In this document: in pieces, positions 1-10,700 of the stretch
Layout of the letters: each line of letters opens with the position of its first letter
Numbering within the stretch: the first letter of the stretch is position 1
Source: Trichostrongylus colubriformis
Lineage: Eukaryota > Nematoda > Chromadorea > Rhabditida > Trichostrongylidae
Length of the DNA stretch: 64,000 nucleotides
Reading direction: 5' to 3'
NCBI GenBank assembly: GCA_963978905.1
Contig: OZ022260.1
Span: forward strand, 41,104,259 to 41,168,258
Notes under the pieces: model-generated
The model's database searches: none
Seen by the model: the letters and a program-made list of their open reading frames with translations, nothing else
What the model was told of the DNA's origin: nothing
Position numbers and translations under genes: made by a program

Positions 1-184
1 TACTTCCCACCTCCTCGAATTTGCCTATGGCTTTACCTCCCTAAATGCTCCCGCTCAAAGAAATCGTCCACGGAATCCCGTTATTCTAATGTTTTCAGAA
101 ATAGTGTATTAAATAAAATTGGACGATCGCACAGTACTGTGCAAATAATCGATTATTTATTTAATTCACAGAAGGGAATTGGTC

Positions 185-1280
185 GATGGTGACGATTTCT
201 ACTTTCTACATATAGGTGATAGATATTAACCGATATCGAAGATATCACCGCTGACTGTCACCATTTTTCACAGGCCACATGATTTAGCGGCCGATACCTT
301 TTGTTACAATGATATCGATGATCAATGTTCAGGAATGACATGGGTGAATCCACTAATCACTTAACCCTTCGACTGAAGTGGTCAGTATTTGGAGCTAGCA
401 AGTTATCAATTTGTTGAGCATCTGTCTCCTACATACTGGTGGTATATCCGTATGCCAGTTATCGATGTTTGTCGTTTTTGTAAACATACACCACTATATG
501 GGGTTTTACATAGTCTAGCGGTCGATACACAATATTGTTGCTGGCACCGCATGAGAGAATGAATCGCTCGCTTCGCTATCACAAATCTAGATCGTGTCTT
601 GAATATCCATGTAGATCGCGGTATCAAAGACATGCACCATTATTTGGAAGGCTAGGAAATTTAGCGATCGACACATCGGCAGCAGATATCAGAACATAAA
701 ATATGTTCACCCAATGGTACTGAGCATCGGACGTATTTACTCCAGCAGTCGTATAGTAGTAGTAAGCGGTGTACCGGATTGTATCCCTTCCCCATTTTTT
801 AATGGCGCTAATGAGCCCCTGTAAACCGTTATCAGTTTCGAAAAGTCACCATCAAAGTTCCCCACCCTGTAATACCCCCGAGTGTGAACATTCCACTGTT
901 AGCCAGAACAGCGAGACGGAATTAGCGACATTCGCCCTTCGAGGCTCCTTATCGAATCTTATCAACCGTTATCAGTTTTGATCACCCGCCATTTATGTGC
1001 CCGTCCCACCCCTCAAAACACTAATGAGTTTCGGCAGTTTAGGATCGACGCGAAAGGTGAAACGGAATTAGTGACATTAGCCTTTCGAGGCTCCTTATCA
1101 GCCCTTATCAGATGCTATCACCTTCGGTCCACCACCGCTGGGATTCCCTTACCACCCCCTATATCATATCTAAATTCCAAGATCCTATCTTTGCTACGAC
1201 GCGAGATATGAATTTCCGGTCAAACAGACACACAGACGAACACACCCACACACACACTTAGCCGATTATATAGAGTAGGA
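185..1280 (+). repeat. R1 compound repeat, copy 1
   Basis: This is a copy of the most abundant repeat in the window. Its left part carries the diagnostic stretch with 'tctagcggtcgatac' and 'gtagatcgcggtatc'. Its middle has two or three degenerate units built on 'cttatcaaccgttatcag' followed by 'catttatgtgcccgtcccac'. Its right end has 'ctttgctacgacgcgagatatgaa', a CA-rich tract and a terminal 'ttagccgattatatagagtaggat'. Full-length copies occur at 8113-9333, 28822-30128 and 45040-46373. No intact protein is encoded, and I do not recognise the family. Confidence 0.75.
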
Positions 1281-1419
1281 TACTTCAAGCAAAACACAAG
1301 AAGAGTGAAAAAATTCCTTTTCTGATTAAAATTTTGAAAATATGAACAAGATGCAATCCGTTTGATTTCCCGCCAAAAGATCTTAAAGCAGTCACCGATG
1401 AGCAAATAGCTACATGAAG

Positions 1420-1483
1420 GTCGGAGACGCAGACAGCAATTGGGCGCGTTTCTTCGCGCCCAGTTGCTGTCTGCGTTTCCGAC
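1420..1483. repeat. 29-bp near-perfect hairpin
   Basis: Two 29-nt arms (1420-1448 and 1455-1483) are complementary except at two positions and are separated by a 6-nt loop. The downstream flank to about 1692 resembles one arm of the foldback element at 4968-5392: both have a 'ctcagcc.gatt' motif and end near 'ggac.attcctt'. The hairpin is therefore probably a remnant of that family rather than a microRNA gene, although its size would fit a small-RNA precursor. Confidence 0.6.
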
Positions 1484-1699
1484 TGCCGTCCTCGATCGCG
1501 CATTTGCTCCTCAGCTTTCCATGGCGGACACCCACGTGGACGCCACACCCCGTCGGCCGCAGACTTCAAGAAGCTACATCTCAGCCGGATTGTAATTTTT
1601 TCGCGGGAAACTTTGCATGCTGCCCTCAGTGAGCAGAGAGAACAAAAGTATATGGGTGACAAGAGACTCTTCTTTCCGTGGACGATTCCTTTAAGATAT

Positions 1700-3011
1700 T
1701 CGGAAACTTAAGCTCGAAAGATATGAAACCTTGAAATGATTTGCAAATGCGAAGAGAAATTCACAAAATTCATGAAAAATGATAAATTCTCGTGGAAGAA
1801 AAATAAACTATCAATCCCATGTTTTTTCTTGACATTGCTTCGTTTCACTGACCCCATATGAATTTCATGGTCAGATGAAAGATATCAAAGTCCACAAACA
1901 ATAGCAAATTAGAACACTTCTGTTCCTGCTCTTTTTTGCACAAGCGTTCCAATTGTTCTCCAAAGCAATCCTTAATAAACTATTTTCGGCAAAACCCTCG
2001 GTAAGTTCTGTGTCAAGAAACCTTTTTTTCGTCTTCACTGTCCAACAGTACCCGGTGAACTTCGGATAGAGTTTCACCATTGCGCATGCCTCATGCTACT
2101 CCTCGATCACGCTCACGCACAGCTTCATCATGGAGCCCTCTACGGCCAGACCTCTCACTTTATCGTCAATATCTACGCTTTTCCCGATATCCATCTACCA
2201 TTTCTCTTCGTCGTCCTTATTTCATCCACCTTTTTTCATCGCCCTGTACAACTAAGTACATTTGTCTCTCCACGCCTAATCAGATCGTTCCTTCGTTCAT
2301 ATTTCTTACAACAAGAAACCTCCCCTAAACTTCTTGATTTTTCCCGGATCCGGAGTTCACGTGAATATGTAGGAAGTCTACTTTCTGCACTTTGTTTTAG
2401 TTTCCTTTCCTTTTCTAATGTGCTAATGTAATGAAGACTTTGCTTGATATATTTCATGAATAGAGACAGTCACAATCAGCCCAGTAAATTAATTAAGGTC
2501 ATCCCAAATGTGCGAAATGACCTCTTATAATTCATTCCTGAATAAAGACCTACTCCCGCACTTATGTGGCTGAGACGTGTCACTTTCTCGCAGTCCTCCC
2601 CCACCTGATACTATTCTGCCATCATGAATGTGTGCACTCGAGTATACTTTCGCATGAGCAATGGAGTTTCTGGGGTTTGGGCAAGAAAAGCGGGCACAGT
2701 GTGGTTCCTCCTACTTCAATAACATCGCCGCCGGGGCATCGAAAGAGACCAACGCTTCGCATGAATGACATATTCGTTATCATGTCCTCAAATAATCGCT
2801 ACGGACCGAGCTTTAGCGATTTGGTGGAGACATGTTGCTCCACCATTTGGTTCAACTGCACCAAATTGGCGTCTAGGTCAAAAACCGATGTCATATTCAT
2901 CATCAACATCTCTAGCATTGCCAGGTATGTGATTATTCTTCACAATGCGTCTGGCAGAGACGGGACTGGAACTTATGGTAGATAGGGAAGTCGGGCTTCA
3001 TTCCTGTTCTA
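1700..3011. other. No recognisable gene
   Basis: Only short open frames with no recognisable motif are present, and I saw no clear match to the other repeat families in the window. Confidence 0.5.
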
Positions 3012-3864
3012 TTAGGGTGTCCATCAAGTTCGTTGGCTACTTGTGAACGCGTCGTGTTACACAAAGCGTCGTGATTTTGCGTGATGATTTCGCAATTCTG
3101 AAAGTACTCGCGATGGGCTATCTTCTTAGCCAGTTAGCTCTCAATTTTCTTTCCTGCTCTTCCCACAATAAAGCAGTGAAGATGAGTGGTAGTCACCACC
3201 ACCGCCGATGTTTGCTGGACTACTACAACCTGGGCAACTGCCCACGTCAGGCCACGACTAGGATGCGTCAGCAGTTTGGCAAGAATTGAATGTAAAATGG
3301 TATACTCGCTTCACCAATGGAAACTATGGTATCGAAGATATGCCGAGGTCCGGTCGCCCAGCCACCATCGATCGGCAAGGCATTCTGGATGCCGTGGAAG
3401 ATTAACCGACTTCGTCCTTGCGCGACTTAAGCAAGGTCATGAAGGTACCCCATGCCACCATCCACAAAACCCCAGAAACTTGCAAATCCGTGGTTGCTCT
3501 GGGACAACGCGCACCCCACAAAGCGAGAGATACTCAGACCGTCCTGAACAGGCTAGGACGGTCACGCATCCACCGTTTAGCACGGACGTCAGTCCATGCG
3601 ATTACCACATTTCCGGTCCATGCAAAATTCCTTGGACGCAAAACAGCTGAAGAGCGAGCGCGACCTCGAGGACGTGATCGAGGACTGGGTCGAGTCGCGG
3701 CCGGCCGGCTTTTGGGAAGATCGAGTCGCCTCTCTACCCGTTCGCTGGCGAAGGGTGCCGGGTATGTATGGAGATTATATCATGGACCAGTAAGTTCAAC
3801 TTGGTGAGTTATCCTTACGAGCTCTGTAAAAACGAATGGCCAACGAACTTTATGGACACCCTAA
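3012..3864 (+). mobile_element. Dead mariner-type transposon with intact termini
   Basis: The element is bounded by inverted repeats of about 25 bp: the left end begins TTAGGGTGTCCATCAAGTTC and the right end is its near complement, 'gaactttatggacaccctaa'. A TA dinucleotide flanks each side (3010-3011 and 3865-3866), the expected target duplication. Inside, frames on the + strand carry broken mariner transposase: a helix-turn-helix-like part near 3230-3480 with 'MPRSGRP'-like coding, the catalytic-region motif 'DVSPCDYHI' near 3585-3615, and a C-terminal 'FWEDRV' part near 3710. The frame shifts several times and the element is shorter than a typical 1.3 kb mariner, so it cannot make transposase. 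Confidence 0.85.
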
Positions 3865-4745
3865 TAGTAACGCTAACAATAAAGCCGTCTACGTTTTGTG
3901 CTGTGTTTATTCTGCTAACTCCTCTCCTGTTTCGCGGTAAAAAGGGGTGAGTAACCTCTTCAGTCCCATCACAGTTTGGTCCATCGAACGCGAAACGAAC
4001 CCGGGCCTTTAGCATGGCAGGCGGGTATTCTCCCACTGAACAATCGTTTCACGGTAAAGGAGCAAATTTCTTCAGTTTATCGCGCCCACACCAACCCTAT
4101 TCAACCCCTATGGAAAGATTCGGCGAAAATGAGCTTTCGACTACCTGCGGTATCTAGCAGTGGTAGCTGAATAAAGCCCTTTCCTCTTCAATTCTTGGCT
4201 GTAAGGATGGCGAAAACCTTCAGTCTGGTTACCGATTTTGTTAGCTGCTGATTTTAGCCGCAGCGCCCGAGGCGAAATTTGTTACAAGAGTGCTGAGCTA
4301 TGGGGGAAAGCCTAGGTCTCGGACGGGACAACCCCACCGTTCGATGACGATATTGGCCAACCGGCACAAGACCTTATAGTGCGTGTGAGTGCTGATGAGC
4401 TATGACAAATGTACCATTTAGAAGCAGAAAAGTTAAGTAGAAACTGATTTTTGAAATTATGGATTTTATTGGCTTCATTTTCTGCAGCTTGGTCCATAAC
4501 CAGCACTCTTGCAACAACTTTCAGGCTAGTATTTGTGAAGTGTTGAAATGCTTTGATCAGTGTCGCTTTCGAACGTCCTCTGACACATCGCCATCATTTT
4601 GCCCTAACTTGACATACCTTATTGATTTCGGGAGGGTTGCCGTGGCAATGCACAGATACCAGAATGTGCGTTATATCCATCGTTTAGTGAAAATAAAGGA
4701 AACGGAAGCGGAAGTTGAGTTAGAAATAACTGCAGTTTGTTGCAG
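3865..4745. other. Region upstream of protease copy A, coding status unclear
   Basis: A 139-codon open frame starts at 4459 on the + strand and overlaps the copy A exon at 4746 in the wrong frame. Within it the segment reading 'ASICEVLKCFDQC' (after a TTTCAG near 4520) loosely resembles the end of copy C exon 8, 'AVFSNIPLCQCC'. It could be a diverged exon 8, but no convincing splice donor joins it in frame to 4746. I see no other copy of exons 1-8 between here and the left edge. Confidence 0.3.
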
Positions 4746-7700
4746 GCTGGCTAGCAAATCCTATTCAGTTCACAGTATGCATGATATCGCTTGGCGTTTG
4801 TATTATATGGTTTATCTATCGTCGCTCACCCTACGCTTTCATCCTCTTGGACTTCATCAATGTCACATTTTGGCTTGATGCGGCTAAGTCGTTACGACAA
4901 CCTAACTTGAAAGTAAATGCGTTCTGTAATACTGCGTAATTGCAGAAACTGGTGTCCACTTGATGCTTAAAGGAATCGTCCAAAATGAGTTTTTGTGTTA
5001 CCCATATATTTATGTTGTATTTGCCTAATGTTGGCCTCATGCAAAATTTCACACGAAAAAATGTGAATCTGGATGAGATACAGCCCCACAAAGTGCGGTC
5101 CCAGTGGGCGGCGCCTCCGTAAAAAGCCTCGTGCCGCGTCCGTCGTGGTCTGAGACGCATTGTAGGAACAGAAGGTTACGTAAACAGTCCCACTCTCCGT
5201 TCCCAACGGCGGCGGAAGACGGGACGAGGCTTTTACACGGAGGCCCCGCCCACTGGGACTGCACTTTGTGGTGCTGTATCTCAGCCAGATTCACATTTTT
5301 TCGCGTGGAATTTTGCATTAGGCCAACATTAGGCAAATACAACATAAATATATGGGTAACACAAAAACTCATTTTCCGTGGACAATTCCTTCGAACTGGT
5401 AATGTTTCCTCGTTTCAGGGCATCACTGTTTTTATGATATTTGCGTTTGTTTACGACGTGGTGATGGTATTTGTCACGCGATTCTTCACAGAAGAAGGTT
5501 GTTCTGTGATGGAAGAAGTGGCAACAGGTATTGCTTGCTCAAGCAGGAATACAGAACGATATCCGATAGCTCCCATAGATGAGCCAAGACCTGAACTAGT
5601 GAGTATTAATCTTTATGACAGAATTTCGTGGCGACTGCTCACTTTCTACTCAGGTTCCGTTTATGATGCAAGTGCCAAACGTCGATCCGATGGAGTCATG
5701 CGTCGACATGGACATTGAGAGAGGTTTTAAGATGGTATTCCTCGGTCTGGGGGACATTATCATACCAGGTTAGCTTTTTGGTTGCAGCAAAGTTTTTATG
5801 GCACACGTAAAATAATTTAAATCAAGATAGCAGGGACGAGAATCTGCTGACAGTGAATCAAGTGATGCTAAACAAAGTAGCATTGGAGAAAGAACAAAAT
5901 GAAAAAGCTCAAAAGTCCGACAATGGTGACCTCCATACTTCTTCACACCCCCATCACAAACAATGAAGTCACGTAGATCTATGATACATGGCAGTGGACA
6001 AAGAAAGGAAATGTTTGTGGAAATGATAGTGGAATATGAAACTGGGGAGCTAACATTTGGTGGCGCAACAGCAGGATGAAGTAGTCGAAAACACCAGAAA
6101 CAAAACACCACTCTTACTGGGCGAAGAAGAAGAGTAAGAGTGGTGTTTTGTTTCTGGTGTTTTCGACTACACTCTGGTGACGTGCTCCGTTTGTAAAACG
6201 CTTGACCCATCACACTACAGTATGCCCATCACACTACAGGAGCCACGGACTCGAATTCGAATCTCGGCATAGTGCGAAAGTGTGCATGATGATCGTGGCA
6301 AAAGCCTACGAATTCGAATCTTGACATAGAGCCAACCTAGCCGCAACGCCGCGCTCGACGATGGGCTGATGGCTAATTGAGCCCGAGAGTAATCTTACTG
6401 GCACTTTGCCAATACACTCAGGCAAGATCATCATGCTCCGAGAGGCATTGTTGTGGTGGCTGCGAGAGCTGGTCTTTTTGTAGAGGAAGGCCTGTCCAGC
6501 CGTCTGGATTCACCTAAGCCTGAAAATCTTGGAGCTTCAGTAGTTTGCATGCTCATCCGTCTTGTGTACAGCAGTGCTGGAAGAATCAGAGTAAAAAGGA
6601 CCCGTCGTCATAAGACGTTGGTAGGGTGACAGCAACGTTATCCTCATTGGTGCGCAGTGGTAGCAGATCATCCTTCACCGTCACGTATGTTGCGGTGACT
6701 ACGCCGCATGCGCGCGCCGGCGAGCTTCCTGCTTCCCTTCCCCCCTTTCCAACTCGTGAAAGCCAGCCAGAAACCTTGCCCCACCCTTGCAACAGCTCGA
6801 CCATTAAGGGGCTATAGCCATGGTCAAGACTCCGTCGAAGAATCCCCGACAGGAGGTCGTACTTGGTAAGCTGGAAGGAGGTTGCAATCGTTGAGGTAGG
6901 CAGTGATCAACGGAATTTCTCAGGCAAAGTGTTCAAAGCAGGGTCAAGCATGGCGTCGAGGAAATTTTTAAAAAAACTTAACCCCACCCCCACCAGAGGG
7001 GCCTCCTTACGACTCCACTCTCCAGGTTCCACTATTTTTGTGGTTTTCACCCAGCTATTGCGACTCATCAAGGAAATTATGAGCCTACTGTGGAAAAAAC
7101 ACTAAGACCAAACTCCTGGCAAAATAAGAGAAACAAGAATCTAATAGAATTTAGTATTTATATTCCGAAACGAAAGCATAGCCGGGCATTGGTAGTGTGC
7201 TCGTGCTCTGGCGACAAAGAAGAGGGCTTAAGATTCATGCAAGTTATGCGGCGGGGATAAAGGATGAAAAAAACAAGGATAGAAAAGTTAGAAACAAAAT
7301 AGGAGCCATGTATTGCGCTCCACTGATCGCCACGCACCTATTGCGGTAGCTTGGTTTCTCTAATGATTGTTTAGCTCTATACATGGAAATCCAGCCGAGG
7401 AAAATTTTGAAAATTTCTGGAGCGTTTTACTTTAAACGGTCGTAACTTTTTTCAAACCTAACCTTGTGCGTGCAAATTTGTTGTGCAGGGTCTGAGAGGT
7501 GTCTGCTTCCAAATGGCTTCCTGAACTATGCCGTATCTCCGAAATGAGAGCAGTAATTTTTATTTTTGTTTCATCGAAGACGAAAACCGCGGTTGGTGGA
7601 GCGTACACGGCGTAGAGTACTGGGAGCTGCTCGATGAAGGTACAACAGTATCCGCCGACGCCTACGTTTGCCAATTACGAGAACTGAAGGCAAATGTCCA

Positions 7701-10700
7701 AAGTTGGCTACGGCGGCGGTCACATGTCTACTTCCAGCACGACAACGCGAGACCGCACATTGCAAGATCGACCAAGGCCGAGCTGCTGTCGTACAGTTGG
7801 ACCGTGCTTCCACACCCTACTCCCCAGACCTGGCTCCTTCAGATTTCCACCTTTTCTCCCACAGCCAACGCCACCTGGACGGCCATGTCTTCAAAACTCG
7901 CGACGACGTCAAGACGGCACTCGGCAACTTCTTCGAGCTCCAGCCCCCGGCCTTCTGGGGCAAGGGCATCCATGATCTGCCTAACCCGTGGCAGAAGGCA
8001 GATCGATAAAGATGGAGCATATTCCAAGTGAATCCCACTTGCCGTTGAAAAGTTGTACGACAATGATTTAAATTTGTCAATTTGTCCGATTTATTATGAA
8101 TCAGCCTAATATATGATTGCATCGACTGGTAACAATTTGTTCACTTGCTGAGCGTCTAATTCCTACACATTGATGGCAGATCCATATCCGATTATCGAGT
8201 TTTATAGTTTTTGTAGAAATGCTTCATTACTTGGAATTTTACATAGTCTAGCGGTCGATACCCAGTGTTGCTGCCAGTACTGAATTAGAAAATGATTCTG
8301 AGTGAAACGCTTGCTTTGCTATCACAAATGTAGGTTGTATCATGATTATCAAAGTAGATCGCAGTATCAAGAGAAATGCACCATTTTTTTTGGAACGCTA
8401 GGCAATTCAGCGGTCGATATATCGGCCAGTGATATCAGAACACAAACAATATATGTTCACTTAATGACAGTGAGCATCAGACGCTTTTGCTGAAGCGGGC
8501 GTTTAGTAGTATCGAGCGATGTAAAGGATTTCATCCCATGCGATTTCTAACGGTTCTTATCAGCCACCGTAAGCGGTTATCACTGAGGCCCCTGTACCCA
8601 ACAGTACCATTGAGGTCCCTGCACCCTACAATACTGAATGTGAACATCCCACAGTTAGCTGACAAAGCGTACCGGCCTTGGTGACATTTTCCTTCTCACC
8701 TCAATTCTCAATCGAATCTCATCAACCATTATCACTTTGGATCACCCACTATTAATGTTCCCGTTCCACTCTGCTAAACACCCATGAGTGTCAGCGCTCT
8801 TGGATCAGCGCAAAAGGCGAAACGAATCTGACCACATCCGCCTTCTCATGCTCCTCATCGAATCTTAACAAGAGTTATCAATGCGGGTCACCCACCATCA
8901 ATGTCCCCGTCCTACTCCGCAAAACACCTGTGAGTATGAAAGCTCCGGGACCAATGCGAAAAGCGAAACGGATTCGACGACTCTAGCCTTTTCACGCTCC
9001 TTATCAGATCTTATCAACAGTTATCAAGCTGGATCACTCACCATTAATGTCCCACCAGTCTCAAGCCTCAAAAAACTTATGAGTAGGGGCGCTCTGGGAT
9101 CATCCCGAAAGGCAAAACGGATTTGGCAACATTTTCTTTTGGGCTCCTTATCAGCCCTTATCAGTTGTTATCAGAACCGGTCCCTCACCATTAGTGTCCC
9201 CTTGCCATCCCCCACATCACATGCAAAAATCAAGGTCCCACCTTTGCTGCGACGCGGGATATGATTTTCGTGGCAGACAGACACGCACACACACGGACAG
9301 ACAGACATACTTAGCGGATTATATATAGTTGGATTAGGAGGATACCGCGCCCAATCTGATCGCCGCGTCGCTACCGCAATAGCGCCTATAGCATGGGCTA
9401 TCAGATGGGATTCTAGTTTTTCTGTCCTTGTTTTTTTTCTTCCTTTATTCCTGCCACATAACTTGCATGACTTTTATGCCTTCTCCTTTGTCATCAGAAG
9501 ACGAGCACATTACCAATGATCGGCAGCGCTGTCGTTTCGGACCAAAAGTATTGAATTAGTTAGATTCTTATCTTAGACGCTTTTGTTTTGGAATATGAGT
9601 ACTGAGTTTTGTTAGGTTCTTATCTCTCTTACCGGTTGGCTGGCGCACACTACTGTGCGCAATTCATGGCGATGTTTTGAAAAATGGGCTTGATCGGCAT
9701 GACCACTGTTGTGTATGAGATTGAGTGGAATTTTCTTCTCTTTGCTTCCAGCTGAGCTTTCAAATTGAAAAAAATCGGGAGACGTGACCTGATAAGAAAG
9801 CCTTCGGTAGTAATTTAAATGAGTCGCTTTTCATCGAACCCATTTTGCACGTCATCGGCATGAATCGCTCACAGTAGTGTGCTCCAGCCAACTGGTACCT
9901 CTACAATCGAAATGAAAATACTAGCAACCCGCCAGGTCCGGCTATGTTTCAACTTCAACAGCACCGGTACTTACTAGTTTCGGATGAAAGATAATCTTAG
10001 GATAATCGATCGGCGATCTTTTTGCAATGCTTATCATAACTCTGCAGGCAGCCACCTCTAATCCTATCCTACTATATATAATTCGCTTAGTATGTCTGTG
10101 CGTGTGTGTCCATCTGTTTGTCACGAAATTCATATTTCGCGTCGCAGTAAAGCTTGGACCATAAATCTTGGAAGTAATGTAGGGGGTGCCAAGGAAACCC
10201 CAGCGGTGATGGACGGAAAGTGATAGCAGCTGATAAGGGCTGATAAGGAGCCTCGGAAGGCAAATGTCGTCAAACCCGTTTCGCCCTTCGCCTTGATCCA
10301 AGAGCGCAAATACACAAAGCTTACACAAAGGTGGGACATTAAGGGTGGGTGATCCAGCTCGATAACGGTCGATAAGATTTGATAAGGAGCGTTAAAAGCT
10401 CGAGTCGTCGGATCCGTTTCGTTTTTCGCATTGGTCCCGGAGCGTTCATACTCACAGTTGTTTTGCGGAGTGGGACGGGGACATTGATGGTGGCTGATCC
10501 AAACTGAAAATAGTTCTTAAGGTTTGATAAGGATCATGAGAAGGCGAATGTCGTCATATTCCGGTAAGGATCGAAAATGATAGCAGCTGATACGCGCTGA
10601 CAAGGAGCCTTGAAAGGCAAATGTCGTCTAATCCGTCTCGCCTTCCGCGTTGATCCGTTGACACTCATAGGTGTTTAGCAGGGTGGACCAGGAACATTAA

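Noticed and set aside
4459..4878. A 139-codon open frame overlapping the first copy A exon
   Set aside because: From 4746 on it reads the conserved exon in the wrong frame; the paralogue shows the true frame ('CIIWFIYRRSPYAFILLDF'). Only its middle might be a diverged exon 8.
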